From Alkaliphilus sp. B6464 (lineage in GTDB: Bacteria > Bacillota > Clostridia > Peptostreptococcales > Natronincolaceae), in the NCBI RefSeq assembly GCF_018141165.1, contig NZ_CP058557.1, forward strand, positions 3,162,001 through 3,226,000: 64,000 nucleotides of DNA. Direction: 5' to 3'. The translations under genes were made by a program, and so were the position numbers. The notes under the pieces are model-generated. The model had not been told where the DNA came from and ran no database searches. It saw nothing but the letters and a program-made list of their open reading frames with translations. Below, piece by piece: positions 18,501 through 26,893 of this stretch; position 1 is the first letter of the stretch; the number at the start of each line of letters is the position of its first letter.

Positions 18501-18797
18501 TCCCTCTCTATCCTTTTGCATAATTGTTAAAAGGACAGCTACAATATGTTTGCATATTCCCCAATATTTATTATAGGCAGGACAGGAGCATGTCGTATGT
18601 TTAACATCCCCATCAGGTATAAAGCCTATCTTTACATTATATTTTCTAGTGCCCTGTACTATAGCTGAAAACCTGAGGTTCTCTTGATTAAAAGTTAATG
18701 ATTTTACTCTTCTTTCAGCAAAATAACCCCTACCCTTTCTATAGGTAATAGATTCTGCACTCATATCATATATATTTTCTTCATTTAAATTAAACAT
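15540..18797 (-). CDS. SWIM zinc-finger SNF2-family helicase
   Basis: A 1085-residue SWI2/SNF2 ATPase. Near the N-terminus is a SWIM zinc finger (CSCPAYNKYWGICKHIV, about residues 74-90). A long bacterial SNF2-associated region follows, then the helicase core: Walker A LADDMGLGKTFQ (about 650), DEAQHIKN as motif II, LTGTPIENS as motif III, and the C-terminal lobe with DGSTPIEERGNMV, GGTGLNLTGAD and ATDRAYRIGQ. Such proteins remodel protein-DNA or protein-RNA polymerase complexes. It stands alone, with ATG 18797 behind GAGGTG. Confidence 0.95.
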   Translation of the reverse strand: MFNLNEENIYDMSAESITYRKGRGYFAERRVKSLTFNQENLRFSAIVQGTRKYNVKIGFIPDGDVKHTTCSCPAYNKYWGICKHIVAVLLTIMQKDREGQFSKVTETQHIKNILSFYRNKQHSDFISLNMEITFELKISRHNKRITGSFISLKVGESRTYVVRNIKGFIECLYNKNKIEFGKNFIFDPNIHSFSSDDQKIIDLIAEIYEHEKTFEEDFYKDSSQSIFNGKYIKLPEITLKRFLNIIKDGDFISKGRFNAIILEEAYDNIVINEKDIPFRFQLDKDKENIVLKVEHDGLIIPITSDGDYFFSNGQICKISKYQKENLLPFYSILTKYKGSNIVIEKEMQESFFSEVYPIIKCIGKVEIERKLEEAIYSPELKIETYFDRAGRKVTADVSFIYDQIKINPFKVSRKNNIEKDKVLIRDLENERKVISFLENSNFKIKNREVYLEDEEDIFKLVYERLKHLQGISEVYYSDSFKMMEARNSPSFKGGIRLNKDEGFLEFNFEIDEVDDKELNGLLKSLRQRKKYYRLKDGSFIPLDNEHLISLDKMMLELDLDNSNLRGKTIEIPKYRGLYIDELLREKNLSFIKKNKNFKNFVEDIRKYKEVEYNIPEGLNGTLRDYQKLGFKWLKTLSHYGLGGILADDMGLGKTFQVLAYLVSEKMECKGGTALVVAPTSLVYNWLAEIEKFAPSLKAVVVVGNKEERRQIIEKTNEYDVIITSYPLIRRDVDLYENLSFEWCILDEAQHIKNPSSQNARSVKSIKASHRFALTGTPIENSLTELWSIVDFIMPGYLLSYNKFQNKYEKMIVKEENKDVLKSLRNQISPFVLRRLKKHVLNELPEKIENLVFAELSPEQKKLYVAYLKEIQGEIEEEIKENGFERSQIKILAALTRLRQICCHPALFFENYKGTSGKFELLQEIIENSIEGNHRILLFSQFTSMLAMIKDMLEKLKVSYYYLDGSTPIEERGNMVNDFNNGNTDVFLISLKAGGTGLNLTGADMVIHFDPWWNPAVEEQATDRAYRIGQRNVVHVMKLITKGTIEEKILKLQDKKRELIDGVIQSGETLLSKISKDELMELLFTV

Positions 18798-19061
18798 ATT
18801 TCACCTCATCGGTATATTTACCAATTATAATTAACCTGTCTTAATTATAATCAATATAGGCTATAATTAAAACAGATACATCTAATAAAATATTTCCAAA
18901 TAAAAGTTAACAAATTTAATTATATATTCCTATATAATATATAAAATACTAAGAAAATTTAATAGTTTTATTAATACATTATGTTGCATTTTTATACAAA
19001 ATGTATTAATATCTATACTATTGGAAAAAATTTAAATGCAATAAAGGAGAGGAGAGATTTC

Positions 19062-20420
19062 ATGGGCAACAGTAAACATGGAAATTATTCTACAGCAAGT
19101 ATATTACGTTTTATTATTCCCTCTTTAATAGGTTCTGTTCTATTTATGATTCCTATTGCTTACAATGGGGAAATTACAATTCCTATCGCTTTATTTTCTG
19201 GATTTATTCTTAATATTTTATCTGATGCTTTACCAACAATTACTACTGTTTTAATATCTATAACTGTAATTGGCAGTGTTATTACCAAATTGTTTCAACC
19301 ATCCTTTATTAAGAAAAGTTCTTTTTTGAATACTTTGTTTAATGTAACACCACTGTGGTTTGTGTCAAGAATTTTAGGTATGGTATTTGCAATTTCAACA
19401 CTATTCCAGATAGGGCCAGACTGGATATGGTCTGATGCTACTGGGGGATTACTTTTATATGATTTACTTCCAATATTATTTTCTATATTTCTTTTTGCGG
19501 GACTGCTTTTACCCTTACTTTTAAATTTCGGCTTATTAGAGTTTTTTGGGTCCTTATTAACTAAAATAATGCGTCCAATTTTCAAATTGCCTGGGCGATC
19601 ATCTATAGACTGTATTACTTCTTGGCTTGGAGATGGAAGCATTGGCGTACTTTTAACTAGTAAACAATATGAAGACGGACATTATACAGAAAGAGAAGCT
19701 GCCGTAATAGCAACTACATTTTCAGCAGTATCAATAACATTCAGTCTTATTATTATAGCACAAGTAAATTTAGCTTATCTTTTTGTTCCTTTTTATTTAA
19801 CAGTGTCATTAGCTGGAGTTGTAGCTGCAATTATCATTCCGCGTATACCACCTCTTTCACGAAAGTCAGATACCTATTTAGTTGATAATAATCAAGGTAG
19901 TTCTGAACAGATTCCTAAGGGGTACACTTCGTTAACATGGGGATTTAAACAAGCTATAGAACAAGCAAATAAAAATAGCAGCATAAGAGAGTTTTTCAAA
20001 AGTGGAATTAAAAATGTATTAGATATGTGGTTAGGAGTAACGCCTATAGTTATGGCCTTTGGAACATTAGCACTTATAATTGCTGAGTTTACACCAGTTT
20101 TTCAATGGCTAGGAGTTCCATTTATTCCACTACTAAAACTATTAAGAGTGCCTGAAGCAGATTTAGCTGCCCAAACCTTAGTAGTTGGATTTGCAGATAT
20201 GTTCCTACCATCTGTTATTGCAAGTAAAATTGCAAGTGAACTTACACGTTTTGTTGTAGCATGTGTATCTGTAACTCAGCTGATTTATATGTCTGAGGTA
20301 GGGGGATTAATACTAGGTTCTAAAATTCCAGTTTCTATTAAAGACTTAGCTATTATATTTATTCAGCGTACATTAGTTACCCTGCCTATAGTTGTATTAA
20401 TAGCACATATTATATTTTAA
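19062..20420 (+). CDS. YjiH-family membrane protein with nucleoside-recognition (Gate) domains
   Basis: A 452-residue integral membrane protein with roughly ten hydrophobic segments. It carries the YjiH signatures SWLGDGSIGVLLTSKQYE and the two Gate (nucleoside-recognition) repeats, with LVVGFADMFLPSVIAS and SEVGGLILGSKIP near the end. The start at ATG 19062 (MGNSKHG) has a GGAGAGGAG site; an upstream in-frame start at 18981 lacks one. The substrate is unknown. It is a single-gene unit between convergent neighbours and closed by a strong terminator. Confidence 0.88.
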   Translation: MGNSKHGNYSTASILRFIIPSLIGSVLFMIPIAYNGEITIPIALFSGFILNILSDALPTITTVLISITVIGSVITKLFQPSFIKKSSFLNTLFNVTPLWFVSRILGMVFAISTLFQIGPDWIWSDATGGLLLYDLLPILFSIFLFAGLLLPLLLNFGLLEFFGSLLTKIMRPIFKLPGRSSIDCITSWLGDGSIGVLLTSKQYEDGHYTEREAAVIATTFSAVSITFSLIIIAQVNLAYLFVPFYLTVSLAGVVAAIIIPRIPPLSRKSDTYLVDNNQGSSEQIPKGYTSLTWGFKQAIEQANKNSSIREFFKSGIKNVLDMWLGVTPIVMAFGTLALIIAEFTPVFQWLGVPFIPLLKLLRVPEADLAAQTLVVGFADMFLPSVIASKIASELTRFVVACVSVTQLIYMSEVGGLILGSKIPVSIKDLAIIFIQRTLVTLPIVVLIAHIIF

Positions 20421-20425
20421 TTTTT

Positions 20426-20458
20426 AAAACTCCCTTTTTTCTTAAAGGGAGTTTTTTA
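20426..20458 (+). terminator. Intrinsic terminator after the YjiH gene
   Basis: Stem aaaactccctt / aagggagtttt followed by six T, six bases after the stop codon. Confidence 0.9.
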
Positions 20459-20504
20459 TTTTAGATTACCAATCTTCTTAAATAAACAATAAGTCCATCT
20501 CAAA

Positions 20505-21371
20505 CTATTCTATGTTATAAAAATCCAAATATGAGTATTGTTCTCCATCTTTCTGCCAGCCTAAAATACAATCCATATTAACGTTTTGTGCTGCTTTAAA
20601 AATAGATTTATCTATATTTTCAAAGTTATTCTTTAGGTTATTAATTAGCTCTTTTACTTCATGCCTTTTACTTCCTATTTTTTTAGCCGCCACCATACAT
20701 GCACAGTTTAGTGGCCAAATACCATTAGTTTCTGTATAGTCAATAATCATCTGCTCTTCAACGTAATAAAGTGGACGAATTAACTCCATCTTTTCAAAAT
20801 TCGTAGCTTTTAGCTTTGGAAGCATTGTCTTAAAGTTTCCTGTATATAGTAGGTTTAGCATAGTTGTTTCAATAACATCATTAAAATGATGTCCTAGAGC
20901 AAGCTTGTTACATCCAAGTTCTTGGGCTTTTTTATATAAAGCTCCTCTTCTCATTTTGGCACACATAAAACACGGATAATCTTTTGCCATTTTCTCTGCT
21001 ATTTTAAAAATTCCTGATTCAAAAACATTGACTGGAATATTTAAATGATTACAATTATCTAAAAGAAGGTTTTTAATACTTTCATGGTATCCTGGGTCCA
21101 TAGCAATATATTCTACTTCAAAATTATCCTTACCATGTTTTTTTAGTTCCTGAAAAAGTTTGGCTAACAGCAGACTATCCTTACCCCCAGATATTGCAAT
21201 CCCAATCTTATCCCCATCCTCTATTAGATTAAATTCTTTTATAGCTTTAATAAATTTTGACCATATATCTTTTCTATATTTAGTAATAATACTTCTTTCT
21301 ATTTCCTTGAGTGGTTTTCTATCCCCAATGGGTATTAGAGATTCACAACCCTTTCCTACAACATCTGACAC
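20505..21371 (-). CDS. TtcA-like tRNA thiolation enzyme (PP-loop ATPase)
   Basis: A 288-residue PP-loop protein. The ATP-pyrophosphatase motif is IAISGGKDSLLL (about residue 60). The cysteines CFMCAKMRR (about 137) and a later CAC fit the iron-sulfur-dependent TtcA/TtuA superfamily that inserts sulfur into tRNA. LGHHFNDVIETTMLNLLYTG is the second family hallmark. The GTG start at 21371 is well placed behind AGAAGGTG. It may make 2-thiocytidine or a related thionucleoside; the position modified cannot be told from sequence alone. Confidence 0.85.
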   Translation of the reverse strand: MSDVVGKGCESLIPIGDRKPLKEIERSIITKYRKDIWSKFIKAIKEFNLIEDGDKIGIAISGGKDSLLLAKLFQELKKHGKDNFEVEYIAMDPGYHESIKNLLLDNCNHLNIPVNVFESGIFKIAEKMAKDYPCFMCAKMRRGALYKKAQELGCNKLALGHHFNDVIETTMLNLLYTGNFKTMLPKLKATNFEKMELIRPLYYVEEQMIIDYTETNGIWPLNCACMVAAKKIGSKRHEVKELINNLKNNFENIDKSIFKAAQNVNMDCILGWQKDGEQYSYLDFYNIE

Positions 21372-21458
21372 TTTATCACCTTCTCTTTTTTCTTCAATAT
21401 TATAGCATTTTTATGATGCTTTGTCTTTGTAGTTATTAACTTTAACTTTATTAAAAGC

Positions 21459-21500
21459 AAAAAATATTAGAAGGAAAAAATTTCTCTTCTAATATTTTTA
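21459..21500 (-). terminator. Intrinsic terminator after the dihydrolipoamide dehydrogenase gene
   Basis: Inverted repeat aaaatattagaag / cttctaatattttt around 21461-21500, with a T-run on the minus strand, 50 bases after the stop codon at 21550. Confidence 0.8.
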
Positions 21501-21549
21501 TCCAACATCTAGTATTCTCAAAATCTTTGATAAATCATCAAAGTTTACT

Positions 21550-23283
21550 TTATTCTGCGAAATGTATTGCTCCCTTTGGTGTAGTTGCCAATAGAGCTTC
21601 ATGAACAGCCTCAGCAGTTGTAGGATGGGCATGAATGGTATCAACTACTTGTTCTACAGTTAGTTTGTTTTTAATAGCAACTGCAATTTCATGTATAAGA
21701 TCGGTTGCATGTGGTCCAATGATAGATCCTCCTATTATTATACCTGTAGCTTCTTCGGTAATTACTTTTACAAATCCTCTTCTTTCCCCTAAGGTAAGAG
21801 CTTTACCATTAGCCCCAAATGGGAAGTTTCCTATATTTACCGATATACCCTTTTCCTTTGCAACTTTTTCGGTAATACCAACAGATGCAATTTCAGGATT
21901 TGTAAATATTGCACTTGGTACAGTAGAATAATCAGCCTCTACATCCTTGCCTAGTATATTTTCAACAGCAACTATACCTTGATGAGAAGCAACATGGGCT
22001 AATTGAATTATGTTTGTTACGTCTCCAATAGCATAGATATTATCTACGCTTGTTTGCATTTTGCTATTAACCTTTATTCCTCTTGGTCTTTCATTAAGAT
22101 CAATACCTAATTTTTCTAAATCTATATCGCCATAAAATGGTATTCTTCCTACCGACATAAGAACCTTATCTCCAGTTATATAGCCCTTCTTACCCTCTTT
22201 GTCAAATACTACAATTGACTTACATTCTTCTGTATCAATAATTTCCTCCACCTTGGAGCTAGTATAAACCTTTATTCCTTTTTCCACAGCTATTTCTCTA
22301 ATTTCATTTCTAATATCTTCATCTAAGGCAATTAAAATATCCTCTGCAAACTCTACTACACTTACCTCTGCATCTAAGGCATTACAAATAAATGCAAACT
22401 CCATTCCAATTACACCACCACCAACAATAACTATTTTTTTAGGTAGCTCATTTAAACTTAACATGTCTTTACTTGTTAATATATTTTTTGACTCTACTCC
22501 TTTTATTGGCGGAATAAATGCTTTAGATCCTGTGGCAATTATTATGTTTTTAGTATTAATTGTAATTTCCTTATTTTTTTCCCTTACAAAAACAATATTT
22601 TTATCTATTATTTCTCCATTACCTCTAAATACAGTAATATTATTTTTTGATAGAAGATAACCAATACCTCCAACTAACTCGCTTACTACATTATTCTTTC
22701 TTTCCATTATCTTGGAAAAATCAAAGGTTGGAGAACTTTTGAAAATTCCATACTCTTCAGAGTTTTTTACTAACTCATAGACTTCTGATGAACGTACCAA
22801 TGCCTTTGTAGGTATACAACCCCAGTTAAGACAAGTTCCTCCTAAATTTTCTTTTTCTATAAGTACTACTTTAGCACCTTGCTTTGCCGCCTCAATAGCA
22901 GCAACATAACCTCCTGGGCCTCCACCCAAAATAACAATGTCTGCCTCAATTGTTTCTTTCTGTGGTTTTAAGAAATTAGCCATATAGTTGAATCCTTGTT
23001 TCTTATTAGCATCCCCTTTATTAGTATCTGCTTTACTACTAGATTTTTCTCCTTCAACTGTAAATAGCACATCGCCTATTGAAACCTTGTCACCTTGCGC
23101 TACTTTTATCTTTACAACTTTACCTTCCACGTCCGATGTAACTGTGATATTTCCTTTTTTAGCTTCTATATCAAAAAGTTCTTCTCCTACTTTAATAATA
23201 TCTCCTTCTACCTTATATATCCTACCAATTACACCAGACTTATTGTGACCTGATAATTTTTCTAATTTAACATCAAATACCAC
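21550..23283 (-). CDS. lpdA: Dihydrolipoyl dehydrogenase with N-terminal lipoyl domain
   Basis: A 577-residue flavoprotein. Residues 1-75 are a biotinyl/lipoyl carrier domain with the modifiable Lys region DIEAKKGNITVTS. A linker follows, then the FAD domain (VILGGGPGGYVAAIEAAKQGA), the redox disulfide GGTCLNWGCIPTKALV, the NAD domain (IVIVGGGVIGMEFAF) and the dimer domain with catalytic HAHPTTAEA. The enzyme reoxidises lipoyl groups with NAD. The fused lipoyl domain is known in clostridial versions. No pyruvate, acetoin or glycine-cleavage genes are adjacent; a MarR regulator and an AhpD-like protein lie upstream on the same strand, hinting at redox defence. Confidence 0.95.
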   Translation of the reverse strand: MVFDVKLEKLSGHNKSGVIGRIYKVEGDIIKVGEELFDIEAKKGNITVTSDVEGKVVKIKVAQGDKVSIGDVLFTVEGEKSSSKADTNKGDANKKQGFNYMANFLKPQKETIEADIVILGGGPGGYVAAIEAAKQGAKVVLIEKENLGGTCLNWGCIPTKALVRSSEVYELVKNSEEYGIFKSSPTFDFSKIMERKNNVVSELVGGIGYLLSKNNITVFRGNGEIIDKNIVFVREKNKEITINTKNIIIATGSKAFIPPIKGVESKNILTSKDMLSLNELPKKIVIVGGGVIGMEFAFICNALDAEVSVVEFAEDILIALDEDIRNEIREIAVEKGIKVYTSSKVEEIIDTEECKSIVVFDKEGKKGYITGDKVLMSVGRIPFYGDIDLEKLGIDLNERPRGIKVNSKMQTSVDNIYAIGDVTNIIQLAHVASHQGIVAVENILGKDVEADYSTVPSAIFTNPEIASVGITEKVAKEKGISVNIGNFPFGANGKALTLGERRGFVKVITEEATGIIIGGSIIGPHATDLIHEIAVAIKNKLTVEQVVDTIHAHPTTAEAVHEALLATTPKGAIHFAE

Positions 23284-23350
23284 TTATAGCCCTCCTATCA
23301 ACTTTAAAAACATATAAAGAGAAGACAGGTAACTGTCCTCTCTTATCTAT

Positions 23351-23704
23351 TTATTGGAAATCTTTTTCAAACTCATCAATTGAATCTTTTAATAATGTAA
23401 CACTATAAGCCATGGAAGGTCCTCCACCAAAGGCTACTGCTACCATCGCCGCCTCAATAATTTCTTTTCTTGTAGCTCCCGCTTGTAGTGCATTGTAGGT
23501 ATGGAAAACAATACAATATTCACAACGGTTATAAATAGCAACTCCTATACTAATTAGCTCCTTTGTTTTTAAATCTAATGCATCTGGTTCATAAGCTGCC
23601 CCTAATAAATTCATAAAAGCTTCAACTTGAGCCCCATTAGTATTCGCTAGTTCCTCTAATCCTCCACTAAAATCCTGTAACATTTGTCTTACGTCTCTTG
23701 CCAT
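23351..23704 (-). CDS. Carboxymuconolactone decarboxylase/AhpD-like protein
   Basis: A 117-residue protein of the AhpD/CMD fold with the redox pair CEYC and downstream His in YNRCEYCIVFHTYNALQAGATR. In AhpD these residues form a peroxidase active site that can be recycled by a lipoyl-carrying protein and dihydrolipoamide dehydrogenase. The next gene, 67 bases on, encodes exactly such an enzyme with its own lipoyl domain, so a local AhpD-lipoyl-Lpd electron path is an attractive inference. The ATG has an AGGAGG site. Confidence 0.88.
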   Translation of the reverse strand: MARDVRQMLQDFSGGLEELANTNGAQVEAFMNLLGAAYEPDALDLKTKELISIGVAIYNRCEYCIVFHTYNALQAGATRKEIIEAAMVAVAFGGGPSMAYSVTLLKDSIDEFEKDFQ

Positions 23705-23841
23705 TTTATTCTCCTCCTTGTTAAATTACTTGTCATGCTAATTATTAGTATAGCAAGTGTTTAAAAATTGTCAATATCTTTTTGATAAAAATTTGTCGTT
23801 TTTTATCACTTTTTAATTGTATATATTTTTTCCTATATGCA

Positions 23842-23885
23842 TAAAAAAATACACACATTTTACAAACTATGTGTGCACTTTTTAT
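23842..23885 (-). terminator. Intrinsic terminator overlapping the end of the MarR gene
   Basis: Stem acacacat (about 23850-23857) / atgtgtgc (about 23869-23876), followed on the minus strand by seven T. It straddles the MarR stop codon at 23860. Confidence 0.65.
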
Positions 23886-24288
23886 TATTAATATTCTCAT
23901 TTATGTTACTAACCATTTTTGATAGAACCGTTGTAAAAATTTTCATTTCTTCATCGGATATATTTTTATACAGTAATTTTTCAAATTCTTCACCCTCTGG
24001 TAATAATTTAATTCTATACTGTTTTCCTTTATCTGTAAGCCTTACATTTGTTACTCTCTTATCGTTTTCATTTTTAACTCTCTCTACTAATCCATCTCTT
24101 TCCATACGATCAAGTAAACGAGCTACAGATGATTCTTTTATATTCATCTTTTCTGCAAGTTCTTTTTGGCTAATAACTTCTTCTTTACCTAAATAATACA
24201 GGGCAATCCACTGTACCCTAGTTACACCTAACCTCATTACCCTCTCACTGAAGGCATCACAGATAACTTTACTAGAATTATCTGTCAT
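23860..24288 (-). CDS. MarR-family transcriptional regulator
   Basis: A 142-residue winged-helix regulator. The recognition part is SQKELAEKMNIKESSVARLLDRMERDGLVERV with wing NENDKRVTNVRLT, the MarR signature. A Cys at residue 10 could serve as an oxidation sensor as in OhrR-type relatives, though its surroundings are not diagnostic. It lies upstream of the AhpD-like and dihydrolipoamide dehydrogenase genes on the same strand, but with its own terminator. It may control them as well as itself. Confidence 0.9.
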   Translation of the reverse strand: MTDNSSKVICDAFSERVMRLGVTRVQWIALYYLGKEEVISQKELAEKMNIKESSVARLLDRMERDGLVERVKNENDKRVTNVRLTDKGKQYRIKLLPEGEEFEKLLYKNISDEEMKIFTTVLSKMVSNINENINNKKCTHSL

Positions 24289-24463
24289 ATAGCCTACTCA
24301 TGTATCTAAGTTAAACAATATTTACCCTCCTTGCCCCTTTAAAAATTTTTAACACTACATTCAATAATAATATTCTATAATAATCTACAGAAGTGTTTTT
24401 GTCTATTATTTTCTTACCGTTACCTTTCTATCTGTTATGAAATAAGAAAGTTGCTAACAATCA

Positions 24464-26653
24464 TTAAAGTTTCAATTTAGAAAGAGCATCTGCAAGAGCA
24501 GTATTAGTAAATTTGTCACTATCTTTTTGTTGCTCCCTCATATATTTGGCTACTTCTTTTTTAGACACTTTACTACCTTCTTTTTTCTTTCGTTCCTTAA
24601 ATGTAGAAAGTTTTTCCCTATGTCCACAACTACATGCAAATATTTGTCCTTCACCCTCACCACGAAGTTCTAGCTTTTTGTGGCAGTTAGGACATCTTGC
24701 ATTGGTATTTTGTGTAATACCTTTTCTGTAGCCACATTCTCTACTTTGGCAAACTAGCATTTTACCTCTTTTACCATTAACCTCAAGCATATACTTTCCG
24801 CACTCTGGGCACTTATTTCTTGTTAAATTATCATGCTTAAATGTTTCATCACTATTTTTAATCTCATTTACAACTACCTTTGTATAGTTTTTCATTTCGT
24901 TAACAAAGCTATCTTTATTAAGTTGCCCCTTTGAAATAGCACTTAGTTTTTGTTCCCACTCTGCAGTTAATGCAGGAGATTTAAGATCCTCAGGAACTAA
25001 TTCTAATAGTTGCTTTCCCTTTGAAGTTATTAATATGTCTTTTCCTCTTTTTTCTAATAGAAAGCTACTGAACAGCTTTTCAATAATATCCGCCCTAGTG
25101 GCTACAGTCCCTAGCCCTCCAGTCTCTCCTATTGTTTTAATTAAATCTTTATCTGCATCTTGCATATATTTAGTCGGATTTTCCATAGCTGAAAGTAGAG
25201 TTCCTTCATTAAAAGGTGCCGGTGGTTTTGTCTGTCCTGTTGTTTGAGTAGTAGAGGATATTTTTAAAATATCTCCCTTGTTCATACTAGGTAGTAGTTG
25301 CTCTGAAACACCATCAGCTGCGTCCTCATCTTCAAAATTATTTTCATAAACCTCTTTCCAGCCTTGGCTAATAACTACTTTGCCCTTTGCTATAAAAATT
25401 TCTTCTCCAATTTTAGATTTAATAGAAGTCTCCTCATATTCAAAAGGAGGATATAGAACAGCTAAAAATCGTTTTATAACAAGATCATATATTTTTCTTT
25501 CTCTATCATTTAGAGCACTTAGCTGAACAAACTGCTCTGTTGGAATAATAGCATGGTGGTCTGAAACTTGACTATCATCTACAAAGGACTTATTTCCCTT
25601 TATTGGATTTTGCAAAACTTTATATGCCAATGTTTTATAAGGTCCTATTCCACAAGCCTTAAGTCTATCATTTAATGTGCTTACTATATCCGAAGAAATA
25701 TATCTTGAATCTGTTCTAGGATAGGTTAAAACCTTATGGCTTTCGTAAAGTCTCTGCATAATGGAAAGGGTTTCCTTTGCAGAATAGCCAAATATTTTAT
25801 TAGCATCTCTTTGAAGCTCTGTTAAATCATATAGTTTTGGAGAATAACTTCTTTTATACTTTTTATCTATGTCTACTACATTGGCATTTTTATTTTTTAT
25901 AGAATTAAGTACTTTAGTAGCTTTCTCTCTATCAAAGGTTTTAATATCCTTTGTTCTACTATCCTGCCATGTTAACTTTAAATTACTACTACTAATAGCT
26001 TGTATTCCATAGAAAGTTTTAGGAATAAAGTTTTTAATCTCCTCTTCTCTTTGTGCGATTATTGCAAGAGTTGGTGTTTGCACCCTCCCACAGGAAAGTT
26101 GTGCATTATATTTGCATGTTAGTGCACGAGTAGCATTAATACCTACAATCCAGTCTACCTCTGCTCTGGCAACGGCAGATAAATAAAGCTTTTCATAATC
26201 CTTACCATTTTTTATGCCTTTAAAACCATCTTTAATAGCTTTATCTGTAACTGATGAGATCCAAAGACGTTTAATTGGTTTATTTACTCTAGCTTTATCA
26301 ATAATCCATCTCGCAACTAATTCACCTTCACGACCGGCATCCGTAGCAATTATAATCTCTCCAACATCCCGTCTATGCATTTGATCCTTTACAATATTAA
26401 ACTGCTTGCCAGTCTTTTTTATGACTACAAGTTTTAAATCTGAAGGTAGCATAGGTAGATCTTCTATTCTCCAGGACTTGTATTTATCATTATAACTCTC
26501 AGGATCTGCTAATGTTACTAAATGACCTAGAGCCCATGTTACAATATACTCTTGTCCTTCAAAGTATCCATTTCCTTTTTTATTGCAATTTAAAACTCTA
26601 GCTAAATCTCTTCCTACCGAAGGTTTTTCTGCTAATACTAATTTTTTATTCAT
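24464..26653 (-). CDS. topB: DNA topoisomerase III
   Basis: A 729-residue type IA topoisomerase. The TOPRIM domain begins VLAEKPSVGRDLARVL and holds ATDAGREGELVARW; the active-site tyrosine is in LTYPRTDSRYI. The C-terminal end carries two zinc-ribbon-like Cys clusters (CPECGKYMLE with CQSRECGYRKG; CPNCHKKLE with CSCGH). It relaxes and decatenates DNA and often works with RecQ, which is encoded at 36974 in this window. The usual chromosomal TopB of Firmicutes has this length. The ATG has a GGAA-rich site. Confidence 0.95.
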   Translation of the reverse strand: MNKKLVLAEKPSVGRDLARVLNCNKKGNGYFEGQEYIVTWALGHLVTLADPESYNDKYKSWRIEDLPMLPSDLKLVVIKKTGKQFNIVKDQMHRRDVGEIIIATDAGREGELVARWIIDKARVNKPIKRLWISSVTDKAIKDGFKGIKNGKDYEKLYLSAVARAEVDWIVGINATRALTCKYNAQLSCGRVQTPTLAIIAQREEEIKNFIPKTFYGIQAISSSNLKLTWQDSRTKDIKTFDREKATKVLNSIKNKNANVVDIDKKYKRSYSPKLYDLTELQRDANKIFGYSAKETLSIMQRLYESHKVLTYPRTDSRYISSDIVSTLNDRLKACGIGPYKTLAYKVLQNPIKGNKSFVDDSQVSDHHAIIPTEQFVQLSALNDRERKIYDLVIKRFLAVLYPPFEYEETSIKSKIGEEIFIAKGKVVISQGWKEVYENNFEDEDAADGVSEQLLPSMNKGDILKISSTTQTTGQTKPPAPFNEGTLLSAMENPTKYMQDADKDLIKTIGETGGLGTVATRADIIEKLFSSFLLEKRGKDILITSKGKQLLELVPEDLKSPALTAEWEQKLSAISKGQLNKDSFVNEMKNYTKVVVNEIKNSDETFKHDNLTRNKCPECGKYMLEVNGKRGKMLVCQSRECGYRKGITQNTNARCPNCHKKLELRGEGEGQIFACSCGHREKLSTFKERKKKEGSKVSKKEVAKYMREQQKDSDKFTNTALADALSKLKL

Positions 26654-26841
26654 ATTTACAATCCTTTCAAAATCACAATTATATATTTATACAACAAAAT
26701 TCATTGTATGGTTATTCTTTACTTAAAATATATTAACACTATATTATTTTAACATAAAACAATATTATATTATATTTATTCTCTTCTATATAGTCATTTA
26801 TAACAGATAATCTCTATTTTATATTTTAAAATAGTCAAATA

Positions 26842-26878
26842 TAAAAAAAGATGAAGATATTTTCCTCATCTTTTTATT
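26842..26878 (-). terminator. Intrinsic terminator of selenoprotein gene 1
   Basis: Stem aaaaagatga / tcatcttttt with a T-run on the minus strand, directly after the stop codon at 26894. Confidence 0.85.
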
Positions 26879-26893
26879 ATATATCAATATTTT

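Noticed and set aside
18981-19061. N-terminal extension of the YjiH protein
   Set aside because: The upstream start lacks a ribosome site, while ATG 19062 has a strong one and gives the expected N-terminus.
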